Shown piece after piece: positions 36,844 to 47,604 of a stretch of DNA of 64,000 nucleotides. Position numbers and translations under genes: made by a program. Under the pieces are notes generated by a model. That model was given only the letters and a program-made list of their open reading frames with translations, did not search any database and was not told the DNA's origin. Location of the stretch: contig OU452206.1 of the NCBI GenBank assembly GCA_911728435.2, positions 8,028,297-8,092,296 of the forward strand. Direction: 5' to 3'. How positions within the stretch are numbered: the stretch's first letter is position 1; the number at the start of each line of letters is the position of its first letter. Source of the stretch: Apoderus coryli. Lineage: Eukaryota > Arthropoda > Insecta > Coleoptera > Attelabidae.

Positions 36844-39800
36844 TTAATCAGATTTAGTGTCAACACTATCGCTCTGAAATTTAATCCACTTCTTGCCATT
36901 AGCTGTCTTGTTTTTTGTTGAATTTTCTGGATAGTATTTATGATACATCACACAGCTTATTACAACCAACATAGAAAGAACTAATTGTATTATGAGCCAC
37001 ACTATAATGTTCACTACATGTGTTTGAGCAAATAGTTCTGTCCCATGTTTTATGCAAATCAATGATTCACATACCATTATACAACCATAGACCCAACACT
37101 GAGTACCTACTCGTTTGCATGTTGTATCAGTAACGTAACTGTAGTATTGTCTAACAGATGGCGCTACAATGACACCTATAAGCATCAGTCTAGCTGTGAC
37201 TAACGGATGAGATGCTGGTAACTCGAATACATGTTTCAAGAAAAATGTATTTAATTCAGAAATTTGCCAGAACAATACCAATTCACACAATGCAAATATA
37301 CGCATATATGAACATTTTGGGTCCAGCCAACGTACAGACGTGAAACTTTCAGGAGTAAATTGTAAGACGGCACGCTTCAGTTTGCCAGTCGTTGAATGAA
37401 TATGCTTGATGCTGTCCCATTTATATTCACGCATTTCCATTATTTGGCAAATTTTTAATCCACACCATATGCCAAATCCATTACATATTAGTACGTCCAG
37501 TAGTAAAGCATCCCACCAACATTCAATAAAGTTGGGTAATAAATGTGCAAAGGCTAATTCTGTTATCTCCCACATACAACTAATCGCCCATAAAATTCCC
37601 ATATGTCTAATCAAAATCGCTTTGAACATCCATCCCAAATAGTGACCCAAAGCGAAAACGTCAACATGTGACCAAATTCTTTCTATAGTTATATCTGAAC
37701 AATTTACCCCATACTCTTTGTCCATGTCAATGTGAAAATTTTTCAGGTTCGGATCAAACCAAAACAGTATTGCTTTGACCGTTTCGAGTTTCTGAAACAG
37801 GGTGAATAAGCATGCCAACAGGTACAGCACACTCATGCCGAATACCACTCGCCATACTACAGGATGTGGTCTGGTGAATGGTCCATTTGGGAATGCAAGT
37901 ATTGAAATAATCAAGAAGAAAAAGCAGCAACATAACACACCAGACCATATGTTATTTTCGAGATTATCTGTGTCCCTGAAACAAATACAAATCAAAATCA
38001 GAAATTATATATTACAAAGTATTTGAATTCGGGGTGATAACCTCTTAATCTAAAATATTAATTGTTATATAATATAATATTTTACAAACAAATTCATTTT
38101 ATTTATTTACAACCACTATTACTAATGAAATTATTAACTAGGATGACTGAATTACGTGAGACACGTTTTTAAATGAGCGAAGCCTAGCCAAAGGCCAATC
38201 ATACTTAACCCATTATACAAAATATAACAATTACAAAACACAAAAAGAAAACAAAATACAAAATCAACTAAACTAATAAATCAAAATAAACACAAACATA
38301 TAAGGAGTTATATTAAAGAAATCCAAATGTTGCTGATAACAGTTGGAAAAAGTTACAGGAAGTAAATCTTTTTCGAAATATAGCTGCACTATATAAGGGC
38401 ACTATGAGCTCATTTTAGTTTCCTAGATGACAGTGTGGACAGATTGACGAAATTAACTTAATTACTGAAAAAAAAAAATACTTACAAAAGTACTTATAAA
38501 TAGATGAAGATACATCATATATTTTTACAATTTGACTTATTATTGTATTGTTCTGATTCTAGAATCGAATATTTAACTATGTAAGTCTTAGATGATTTCT
38601 TTACTTTACCACTTATGATGAGAATTTATATTCCCAAAATATGCATGTTATGATAATTGATGATTTAATTAATGATTATGAGATTCTTTTGTGGAGTAGA
38701 CGCCTTTTATTTCATAATTTAGAAAACAGTTAAGTATATCTTAAAGTTTGTATCTACTTTGATAATGACTGATTGTTTCACGGTTAATATGTTGCAATGC
38801 AACTTGAAATTGTCTAAATGTTGAAAATATTGATAATCTCTACGACAGTGTAAGGTTCCTATAATTACAAAACATTAAATAAAACCGCAAATGATCCTCA
38901 CAAATGTTTTTTTTTACTGGCTACAAAGTCTCAAATGAGACCCATCATCAGAAAATTCAGCAAAAACACGACGATTTTGCTGTTGAAGGGGAACTTCAAA
39001 ACCACTGTTGGTTGAATTTTGTGTTCCATTACTTTACCCCCCGTCACCCCAACTTTCTTTATAATTTTTAATGTCACCTCTGGCTTGTCTTATTAAATTA
39101 AATGCTAAAAATGAGCTCCATTATTTTCCAACACAATAACAGCCTATTTTCAAATTCTTGCCGGCCTTTTTCCTAATGTTTTCCGAGATATCTGTGTACA
39201 GGCTCGATTTATTCTAGTTTTGAGGTCATCAAAGTCTTCTGGGTGAGTTTTATAAACTTCAGTTTTTAAGTCCAACAGCCAAAGTTTAGTGGCGTTAAAT
39301 CCGGAGATCTTGGCGGTCACTTTTAGACACAAAATTCAACCAACAATCATTTGAAGTTCCCCTCAAAAACAATATCGACGAGTTTTTGAGGGAATAACCC
39401 GATCAACTACAGTTAGTAGAAAGTTGAGAAATATACAATTTATCAAATGAAGGTCCAACCTCAAATTGTTTAGAATACTATCGAACTCGATAAATCAGTG
39501 GTGTAAAAGTTTAATTAAGTAAATCCCAACTATTTCATTATTACTATTTAAAACAAAAAGTACGTAATACTTATTTTTAGGATTTAATACTTGTACTGAA
39601 TATTATATAAATTTCTTTCTCTCGTAAGTACTGGTACTTAAGAGTAGATTTTACCGGACTTCGAACACCTCTGATTAAGATTAAAAATAACAAGAACCTC
39701 AGCTGTAGCGAATACACAAACAATAGTACATGCAATCAAGTTGTGGCGAAATAATTTTTATAGTACGTAAACAAAAGCCAAAAAGCTTATCGCATTATAA

Positions 39801-41257
39801 GACACTCGACGTCAAAAGGATGGGCCTAAGTGAGGACAATAAATGTTGTTTTTTCGAAGAAGCAACACGTATTTTGCGATTGTATGGACTGTTCTGCAAA
39901 AGACTGAAATACCTTGGAAGAATGATAACTTTAGCACCCGATAAAGCAAGGGCATTGACTCCTAGAGAGATCAGCAAGTTCATGAAAAGTTTGGGGCAAC
40001 TGAGCGAACTCTAGATTAGTCCAATTCACAAAGATCTCTTTAGGACGAAGTAAAGAGAGGCTATAGGACCTAAACGACTCAAGTACAATGCACATCTAGT
40101 ACGGAATCACCTGACAGTGATTTATAACAGGGTATACAAAATTACGAAGTAACTTAACTAAAGATAACAAAAAAAACTTTTGAAAAGCAGTCTAACACTT
40201 TAAATAAAAAATAAAGAAAAAATACTTACATATAAGTATCTTGCAGAAATAGGTAAGTAATCTTTTATAGATGAATTAAATATCCACTATTTTTTTTAGT
40301 GAATCATGAAATATACAATACTTACTGTTATCAGCTTTACAAAAATTGTTATAAAATCTACACCTACGCGTTTAATAATACCTACATATCCAAACTAAAA
40401 ATATTAATTAAATTAGGATTTCACAAATATTTTTACTCATACCTACCGTTATTAGACTGAGAATAAGTTTTACTCATATAAGAAAACATCACGATCGAAT
40501 TTAAAGGGCGTTACTTCGTTAAAAAGATCAGATGACATTGAGCAATGAGGAAAAGTTCGTAGCGATGTTAGCGGTTGATTTAATGGAATGCTACAACAGT
40601 TTAAATATGAACCAAGGGATTGAACTTGCTATGAGTATTGAAAATAATATACTTAAGAAATTTGAGAGGAAATTTTATATGTCCGAGCTAAGGAATTCGC
40701 ATTAAGGAAACCTTGAAAAGAGTTTGGTGTTCATTAACCAACATATATGTAATTACTAACTTATGACCATAGATATAGAAATACTATGCTGTTGCCACGA
40801 AAACACAGAAAAAAGTTTGTAACAGTTATAATAATTGTTAAAAGTAAGGTCCCCACTAAATCCGACTCTGATTAACATGCTCATCAAGAGTTTCTAGGAA
40901 ACTAGCTCTTAGAAAGAAATTGTCACAAAACCTACATTGACACATGAGAAAAGTATCTTTTGTAGTTCAGAACAAATACCACAACCACAAGTAGAATATA
41001 TCTATTTGTTGTAGAATTTAATGTATAGTTATTTGGCTGAATAAAATTCATATAAAAAAAAAAGTACGTTAACTAGGTACTAATTATTCTTACCTTACAA
41101 AAGCAAAATAAATTACAGCACCAATAGATATTAATAACAGAGTAATTGTATGAGGGCTATAAAAAAACTCCAACGTTATATCATCAACTTGTTTTTCATT
41201 GATTGTACTAAAACTGTCTATTCTCACCCTGGTTTGGGGTTTAGTTTTCTCACGCAT
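36844..41257 (-). CDS. Pss: Phosphatidylserine synthase (base-exchange, PSS1/2 family)
   Basis: Two exons: 41257-41094 (54 codons plus two bases; donor GTAAGAAT) and 37975-36844 after TTTGTTTCAG; the junction gives FAFVR-DTDN. The product is 431 aa. Conserved PSS features are visible: [13 protein letters not shown] (TM1), [66 protein letters not shown] (split here: ...[13 protein letters not shown]) and [15 protein letters not shown]. About eight to ten hydrophobic segments fit a multipass ER membrane enzyme. The family exchanges serine for choline or ethanolamine on phospholipids in ER/mitochondria-associated membrane. The short Lys/Ser-rich C-terminal tail is cytosolic in type. The 3.1-kb intron holds a decayed transposon. 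Confidence 0.95.
38880..39390 (-). mobile_element. Decayed mariner-like element in the Pss intron
   Basis: Inverted ends are visible: GGGGAACTTCAAAACCAC near 38989 and TTTGAAGTTCCCC near 39350, each beside ACAAAATTCAACCAAC-type sequence. Inside on the minus strand a frame gives [16 protein letters not shown], and a shifted frame gives [11 protein letters not shown] with the third catalytic position, as in the DD41D-type family at 17.2-18.3 kb. Only a transposase tail survives. A degraded hammerhead-like core lies at its left edge (38919-38953). Confidence 0.5.
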
Positions 41258-42020
41258 TTTCAATAACAACACTTGAGGTATTCCAATACGTAATCTTCTC
41301 TCGCATGTGTTTCAAATGAATATAGAATGCGCTTTTAATTTAGCTGCATTAACAAATAATATCCAAATTTAAACTGGCCATGACCAGGCAAAAGATTCTG
41401 TCGTATCTCTTACGACTGATAAATTAACAGCGTGACAAAAACAGTGATGTACTTATGGTATTAATCTAAAATGAAAATTAAATATAAAATAAGTTATGTT
41501 AAAAAACCGGATCATAACTAACATTACTTAATACATTCACACTTAATTTTTAATGTTTTGTGTTTTGCAGTATTTTTTTTCAGTTGCCAGTAGGAGATAG
41601 GAGGGGAGAGAGGGTACAGACACGAAACGACATTCGATATCGATATTTAAGTATCGAGTGGTCCCAGATAAGTAAACTACCGTGGCCTAGATAAGTAAGT
41701 ATGTGGGACCGTGGTATCTTTACTCGATTCCTCGATATATCTCATCGATAGTCCAGGATTTAGGCTATGCAAAATGTCAGCACTGATCTGAATGTTTCGC
41801 AAGTTCCTTTTTCAAATTGGGTTGATAGTGAACTGTGAAATTCACCTCACGGGGTTTTAATTTTGACAGTTTGCCGTAAGAATGTAGTGAGCAGTTTTCC
41901 AACTAGAACCCAGATTAACTCGATTGATGTGAGATAATCATTAGCTATATAACATTTTGAGGTTAATATCCCACTCAACTGCAATGCCCTTAGATTGTCT
42001 AAGGTCTATATATTACATAA
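41258..42020 (-). promoter_or_regulatory. Upstream region of Pss
   Basis: It contains two ATCGAT-centred sites resembling DRE motifs (CGATATCGATA near 41636 and CATCGATAG near 41746), typical of insect housekeeping promoters, and a local inverted pair around GGGACCGTGG. It carries no gene. Start site not determined. Confidence 0.3.
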
Positions 42021-42463
42021 GGGTTATTCTTTCGTACTGAACTAAGTGAACAATCTGAAAATTGTCAGTTCATTCACCATTGTGCGTATTCTTTCGACAT
42101 CGGTCACTTCTACCAAACTGATTAAAATTCCTACCCCCCTTGCCGCCTACTGATCAACCTCTAGGTACCGGTTAGTTCGTTCAGTTAACAGTTAACCTCT
42201 AAAAGTATTGAATATTGAGAGATAATAATTGGAATATGACTTCGAATCAAACCAATAAATTGTAAAAGTTTAAAACATGGATAATAATATCATGGAAGAA
42301 ATAATTTTCCAGTTTTCAGAGCAGATTTGGTTGTTTTCACAAGTTTTCGAAGTTAAGTGAAAGACAATCACAAAAAAGATATCTTTCCGTTTCAGTTCAG
42401 TATAATCACATTCAGTTTAATCACATTCACTTGTTCAGATCAATCACTACGAAAGAATAACCC
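42021..42463. mobile_element. Nonautonomous DNA element, copy 2 (443 bp)
   Basis: Same element as 6516-6954 in opposite orientation: GGGTTATTCTTTCGTACTG ... CTACGAAAGAATAACCC. It lies about 230 bp upstream of the FAM32A start and so may affect that promoter. The high similarity between the copies suggests fairly recent spread. Confidence 0.75.
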
Positions 42464-42695
42464 TTATGTACATCAGTTCAGTTGAACTGAGATTTTGACG
42501 GATAACGACAGCTGACGTCAAATGTCAATTTTTGACTTTGACTTTGACTTAAATTATAAATGGTGGCTACTATAAACTATAAAAAGTAGTCCACATAACA
42601 CATAACACACAAATGTATAGTAGTCAGTGTGTGTTATGTGATAGTCAGTAAAGTAAATAAACATTGGAAGTTTATTTTTATTCTTTGTATCTGAT

Positions 42696-43813
42696 ATGGC
42701 AAATGAAGAAGATCCTTATGCAGCCATAGCATCAGTAGCGAAGGGCAAGTTAAATTTAAAACTTGACAATGGAATTAAAAAGAAAAAGAAGAAAAAAGAC
42801 AAGAAATTATTAGAACAGCAAGTTTCAAAAACAATCGAAAATGAAGTGACAAAAGAGGAAGTTAATAAGTGTACAAAAACCAAAGCGGAATTAGCCTTTT
42901 TAAAACAACAGGAAAAGATGGTATGTGTTCAATATCTCATGTTAAAAAAATTGAGGAGTCCTAAATTCTTTGGCGAAACTGCTTTCTCTTCTGTGCCGCA
43001 CAGCCTACATAATATACTATCTTCCTAAGGGAACAGTATCTAATAAGAATGTTCCCATATCTGAACGAATTATTTCTGTTTACATTGTAAGGAATGACAA
43101 CCATTATTTTCTCGGCTGTGATTAATTTGTTGTTTAAAACTGTTCTTCTTTTGCATTTGATTGATTTTTTAAATTGAGTCTAAAGCGTTTATTAAATAAT
43201 TATGCAAATTTTACTGCAAAAATGCGTACTCAGTTGTTGCATTACAAAGGGGTTGTCGCATTTGTTCTTCGCAAAGGCATATAATATGTTACTATAAAAA
43301 TAGTTCGAAAATAAATTATTAGGTTTTATTCCTTAATCTTCTGATGGGATATATCCTCCGCGCTTAACTTTCGGGTAATTACTTACTAGGTAACCAACCC
43401 AGTAGATATAATACGAATAAATGAGTGGAATTGCATTCTTACGTAAGGCTAACGCGGTTTTCTTTTTCACTAATTGCATTATTTGAGCAATCTGTATATT
43501 CGGGTGTCTAGTAGTTCACTGATATAGCTATACAAAGTAATAGATTTCTAAACATTACATGGTAATTATTTTCATAATTCTCAACTTGAATTAATTTGTC
43601 ATAGGTATTCTAACTCTCGAAGTATTCATATCGCACTCTAGCATTATGGACTATTGTTTTTCAAAATTTATAATTCTTTTATATTTTCAGCAAATGAAAA
43701 GAATATTGGAAAAAGCGTCTATGACTCACAAAGAACGAGTAGAAAAATTCAATCAACATTTAGACAACCTTACCGAACATTTCGATATACCAAAGGTTTC
43801 GTGGACGAAATAA
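42696..43813 (+). CDS. FAM32A: FAM32A-like nuclear/spliceosomal protein
   Basis: Exon 1 is 42696-42920 (donor GATG|GTATGT), exon 2 is 43691-43813 after ATATTTTCAG; together 115 aa. The N-terminus carries GKLNLKLDNGIKKKKKKKDK, a Lys-rich nuclear segment. The C-terminus carries MKRILEKASMTHKERVEKFN and TEHFDIPKVSWTK-stop, the hallmark C-terminal block of FAM32A. In human spliceosomes FAM32A's C-terminal tail reaches the active site and helps 3' exon docking. Length (about 112 aa) and order match. It is tail-to-tail with ALG2, with 100 bp between stops; AATAAA near 43894 lies beyond its stop. An exon 1 read-through frame to 43028 is not the main product. Confidence 0.93.
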
Positions 43814-43913
43814 AAAATTTCTATTTTATTTTACTTAATATTTATTTACTTAATACATAAAATATAAAAATGGTTATGTTATTTGCTTGTACAATAAACT
43901 TGTATTATTATTT

Positions 43914-45179
43914 TTATGATATATGTTTTTTATTATTCATTGATATAGTTTTCCTAATTGCATCTTTCACAGCTTTCTCAAATATTTTAGTAGAGAATTT
44001 TTCATCTAATCTTTTCCTTCCATTTTTACCTAATTTTTGGTGATCTTCTTTTACAATTTTATGCAAAAATTCACCCATACTCTCACCATTTGGTTCACAC
44101 AAATATCCAGTGACACCATGTTCAACAGTTTCCCTGGGGCCACCACTGTTCACCGCTATTACGGGTTTAGAAACTAGCATTGCCTCCAGAGGCACAATAC
44201 CAAAGTGCTCTTTAACAGGTGTGTACACCAAACACGTACAGGAATTAAGCAATTCAGCCTTTACTTTATCAGAGGGCGATTTGAGGAATATAATTTTGTT
44301 TTGTAAATTCTTCTCATGTGCTAATTTAACCAGTTCTTCGTAATATTGAGAGTTTATCCGTGATTGGGGATCAAACCCACCAGCCATTATAAAGAAACAT
44401 CTATCCCATTCTGAATTAATACAAATACGTTTCAGTTTATCCATAGCTTCGATTGCAAAAGAAAGTTTTTTTGCTGGGTGAAACCGATTTATTGATAGGA
44501 ATACAACTGGATTGTCAACATTGGATTTTATTTCAGGTATCAATTCCGAAATATGTTTTCTATTTCCTAAACTTTGTACAGTTCTTATGTATGAGGTAGC
44601 TATTGTTGGATACAAAATTTCAATCGCCTTCGTAATTTCTGGGAATGTTTCTCGAAATATTGATGCTGTATATTCACTATTTACTAAAATTACATCAGCC
44701 ATAGATGTGGCCTTCACTTCCAACCAGTTGATAGGTTTCCTGTACAATTGTTTTAGTGTTCCTCCGGGCGGTGATGCAAGCAAATCTGGGTGATGACAAT
44801 AGTAAATAACTTTCTCGTTTACTAATTTAAAGAATGGAATAGCGATTGGAATTAAATCTGTTATGTACACGTCAGGCTGATCTTTACTGCGTACAAATAA
44901 AATATACACTAAAGACAGGTAAACCATACGTACATAAGCACAAAGCGCCTGAAATTTGCCACATATTGATCTCGGAATCCAATCTCCGTAAATTTGTATT
45001 TCATATTCATTGTTCTTTAATTCGTCAAAAGCATGATTCTCGTCAAAGTGATTAGTAATAAATAAAATATTGTAATTTTCTTTTTTTAAAGATGCAGCTA
45101 TATCTAAAACAAGTCTTTCTGCTCCACCAATACCCAGATCTGGATGTATAAATGCTATTTTATGTTTTTTATTAATCAT
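43914..45179 (-). CDS. ALG2: Alpha-1,3/1,6-mannosyltransferase ALG2
   Basis: A single uninterrupted exon encodes 421 aa, full length for ALG2. It begins KIAFIHPDLGIGGAERLVLD, the donor-fold start of a GT4 glycosyltransferase. YCHHPDLLASPPGG and LSINRFHPAKKLSFAIEAM follow, then EHFGIVPLE with the E-x7-E pair that contacts GDP-mannose, and AVNSGGPRETVEHG. A hydrophobic stretch near residues 84-104 (VRMVYLSLVYILFV) fits ER-membrane association. ALG2 adds the second and third mannoses to Man1GlcNAc2-PP-dolichol on the cytosolic face of the ER, an early N-glycosylation step. No intron, frameshift or missing motif was seen. Confidence 0.96.
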   Translation of the reverse strand: MINKKHKIAFIHPDLGIGGAERLVLDIAASLKKENYNILFITNHFDENHAFDELKNNEYEIQIYGDWIPRSICGKFQALCAYVRMVYLSLVYILFVRSKDQPDVYITDLIPIAIPFFKLVNEKVIYYCHHPDLLASPPGGTLKQLYRKPINWLEVKATSMADVILVNSEYTASIFRETFPEITKAIEILYPTIATSYIRTVQSLGNRKHISELIPEIKSNVDNPVVFLSINRFHPAKKLSFAIEAMDKLKRICINSEWDRCFFIMAGGFDPQSRINSQYYEELVKLAHEKNLQNKIIFLKSPSDKVKAELLNSCTCLVYTPVKEHFGIVPLEAMLVSKPVIAVNSGGPRETVEHGVTGYLCEPNGESMGEFLHKIVKEDHQKLGKNGRKRLDEKFSTKIFEKAVKDAIRKTISMNNKKHIS

Positions 45180-45608
45180 GTTTGTAACTGCAGAAATATC
45201 TTACTAACTTAGTTATTACTTATTACATACGTGTAACATTAAATGATAAATGAAAATGTTATTTGAGTGATTAATTTATTAATAACAAATAGATCGGCAT
45301 TTAGCTTATATTAGGTGTTAGGCGACATCCCACTACGCGAAATATCAGCAAATTTCACTCACGAGTCAGTTACGCATGTTCCTTTTACAAATTTTCTTGA
45401 CAGTTAAATGAGAAATTAACCTCGAAATGTTTTACAGCCTATAATTTTGACAGTTTGAACATCCTTTAATACAAAATGAAAGCGCATCTGATCTGAGTTT
45501 GCAAAAGGATAATTCCTTTAATAACCGTTGTCCTTTCTCTCTCTCTCTTTCCACAACCACAACTCAGCTGGTGGGCTGTTCTTGAAAACCAGGAAGTAGA
45601 ACCACAAC

Positions 45609-45637
45609 CACAGCTAACATACACATGTTAGCTGTGG
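45609..45637. repeat. Short perfect inverted repeat
   Basis: CCACAGCTAACAT and ATGTTAGCTGTGG are separated by 3-4 bases, with AGAACC on both sides of the pair. It may be a tiny hairpin or the core of a foldback; function unknown. Confidence 0.7.
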
Positions 45638-46186
45638 TAGAACCATGAGCGAAGCGCGGCACAGCGTTACCTACTTCTAAGATTAAGTACAATTAATCTT
45701 TGCCTCCGCCATTATCTTTATAAAGACAATGCCTCCGTTCTCTCGGTTATACTACTCGCAGGTTTTCAAGAACTAACCCCCCTGATTTGATCACCTGCTA
45801 CTCTCTTGCATTTTTTTTCATAAAAGGAGCGTTCTTTTTACAAGAAAATTGTGAGGTTAATGGCAGCTGATCAAGTTATTCAGAGAAGAGGTGTAGGAAG
45901 AAACGCCTCATTAACGGAGCAGAGAATAGAATATTGACATCAAAACCATTGTTGCTGAGTTCAGACGTAATTGACATAACTGGAATAGAAAAGTCAGAGC
46001 CGTACTGTAATTGTTGAAAACGTAATGCCAGGGAGTAGACCACAGAAATCTTATATTATATATATATATATACATATCAACTTAGTTGAATATCTTTGTT
46101 TGTTTATTTATATTATATATATATATATATATTGTGTGTAAGGTTTTGGGGTGTCAGCCTATATAAGTTAAAACTCTTTTTACTTT

Positions 46187-46224
46187 CCAAGCTTTCGGAA
46201 CACTTTAATTCCTTCTTCAGGGCT
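46187..46224 (-). ncRNA. Hammerhead-ribozyme-like core 1
   Basis: Minus strand: CTGAAGA, then A, stem GGAA / TTCC around an 8-nt loop, then GAAA. This follows the CUGANGA - stem II - GAAA order of hammerhead ribozymes, except for one extra base before stem II. Stems I and III were not resolved. Confidence 0.4.
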
Positions 46225-46408
46225 AAAAAATACAACGACAATATGAAATTACACTTGTAAGAAAAATCATCTAATCTAATCATCAATCTAAGAGCATTGC
46301 ACTATAACTCACTTACTTAGAAGAAAGGTAAAGCAATATTTATATTCATTTAATTGTAAAATTGATTTTTCTTACAAGTGTAATTTCATATTGTCGTTGT
46401 ATTTTTTA

Positions 46409-46445
46409 GCCCTGAAGAAGGAATTAAAGTGTTCCGAAAGCTTGG
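46409..46445 (+). ncRNA. Hammerhead-ribozyme-like core 2
   Basis: Same core as core 1 on the opposite strand: CTGAAGA at 46412, GGAA/TTCC stem, GAAA at 46436-46439, then GCTTGG. AGCC before the core could pair with GGCT near 46469 as stem I. Confidence 0.4.
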
Positions 46446-46608
46446 AAAGTAAAAAGAGTTTTAACTTATATAGGCTGACACCCCAAAACCTTACACACAA
46501 TAGTTTAAATATATTTAGCCGAAATATTATAAAATAAAATTTATATATATATATATATATACAAAGAAAAATGAAATAAACTAACTTGTACGAATCAAAA
46601 AAATCTCG

Positions 46609-46681
46609 TGACACAAGCTGGATTTGAACCAACATCTCCCAATTGCCGGTCAGGTGTTTTAACCAATTAAACTATCGTGGC
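46609..46681 (-). tRNA. tRNA-like sequence (pseudo-tRNA or SINE head)
   Basis: The 73 nt fold as a full cloverleaf: acceptor GCCACGA / TTGTGTC (one mismatch), D-arm GTTT / AAAC, anticodon arm CCTGA / TTGGG with loop CCGGCAA, variable loop of 4, T-arm GTTGG / CCAGC around TTCAAAT. A-box and B-box (GGTTCAAATCC) are present, so pol III could transcribe it. Position 33 is C instead of the near-universal U and the anticodon would be GGC, which argues against a working tRNA. It lies among repeats, flanked by GTACGAAT and ATTCGTAC; a tRNA-derived SINE head is likelier. Confidence 0.4.
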
Positions 46682-46892
46682 ACATGAATGAGACTTCTTT
46701 AATTCGTACATGCCTTGCTTCCTATGTGCTGTGCTAGGTCTCGACCTTTTAATTCAAAGGCAACATAGACTACACACTGCCATAATGCAATGTTATTTCT
46801 CGTTTGCTCATCGCAAATAAATATAAATATATAGATAACTTTGTGTCTTGGGTTGATCAGCAATATTTTTGATTAAAACTCTTTTACGTTAT

Positions 46893-46930
46893 GCCAAGCT
46901 TTCGATATATTTTTATATCTTCCTCGGGGC
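46893..46930 (-). ncRNA. Hammerhead-ribozyme-like core 3 (beside GIY-YIG)
   Basis: Minus strand: CCGAGGA (variant of CUGANGA), A, stem GATATA / TATATC with loop AAAA, then GAAA and GCTTGG. Compared with cores 1-2, the stem letters differ but still pair, while GAAAGCTTGG and a downstream AAAGAGTTTTAA are kept. Confidence 0.4.
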
Positions 46931-47408
46931 TACAAATATAAGTGTAAGCTAAGTATAAATATATATAAAATTTAAAAATATGTTTACCTTAGTATACGCG
47001 GCAAGTTTTACATTGGTAAAAATAATATAAATTGTAAATTAAAGAACATTAATATAAAAATTTTTTTCAACTTTGCAAAATAATGATTAACATTAAACAT
47101 TTTTAAGTTAATTGATTTTTTTTTTGTGATTGACACTGACATGTTTATTCAAAAATATTTTGTTTAGTTTATTTGTGGTAAATTGTTTTTTAAGTGAAAT
47201 GTCAAGTTTTTTAATTAGGTTAGAAAGTAGATTCAAAAGAAATATTACTGTCATCATGTTATTATTAATAGTAAATAAATATTAATATATATTACTGATT
47301 TCATTCGAGTCTTTCTTTTTGTTTAACGTATTTTCGGTATTATACGTTTCAAACATTTCAATGAAAAGTCTTTTATTTTGATTTTGTTCACAGGCAAGGA
47401 TTTTTACA

Positions 47409-47590
47409 TTATTTACTTAAGTCTGGAAAATGATTTGTATTGATACAATGTTCAGCCAATGCACAAGTTTTTTTGTTAAGTCGAATATCACTTTTATGTT
47501 GGGTAATTCTATCTTTAAAAACTCGGGAAGTTTGTCCGATATATACTTGGTTACAGTCTGAACATGGTATATTATAAGTCATTACTAACT
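47409..47590 (-). pseudogene. GIY-YIG endonuclease domain, truncated
   Basis: The frame reads YNIPCSDCNQVYIGQTSR, then ITQHKSDIRLN and ALAEHCINTNHFPD before a stop at 47409. YIGQTSR with the Cys pair before it and the AxAEH segment after it are the C-terminal endonuclease of Penelope-like reverse transcriptases. Only the last 60 or so codons survive; the upstream portion is gone at a hAT insertion boundary. Confidence 0.8.
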
Positions 47591-47604
47591 ACTTTAGTCA
47601 TTAC

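Larger units (their letters stand above)
46122..46502. repeat. Inverted pair of ~140-bp repeats, each with a hammerhead-like core
   Basis: The left arm (about 46131-46272) is the reverse complement of the right arm (about 46360-46502), with shared ends TTGTGTGTAAGG and CCTTACACACAA. The two are separated by about 90 bp and flanked by (TA)n tracts. Both carry CTGAAGA ... GAAA as described in the ncRNA entries. The layout resembles an inverted pair of Penelope-type pseudo-LTRs. Confidence 0.7.
46850..47590 (-). mobile_element. Penelope-like element fragment (GIY-YIG end plus 3' repeat)
   Basis: The minus strand runs from a GIY-YIG endonuclease segment (47590-47409) into about 480 bp of noncoding 3' sequence ending in a hammerhead-like core near 46893-46930. 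GIY-YIG endonuclease fused behind a reverse transcriptase, with hammerhead motifs in terminal repeats, is established for Penelope-like elements. The reverse transcriptase part is missing: a hAT element and then a LINE fragment begin where it should be. Confidence 0.65.

Noticed and set aside
39730..40014. 94-codon plus-strand frame in the Pss intron
   Set aside because: Antisense in an intron, no recognisable domain, and no supporting splice or start context.
42921..43028. Extension of FAM32A exon 1 to a stop at 43028
   Set aside because: GATG|GTATGT is a strong donor and splicing to 43691 restores the complete conserved C-terminal block.
46609..46681. Functional alanine tRNA
   Set aside because: C at position 33, acceptor mismatch and repeat context argue against a working tRNA.
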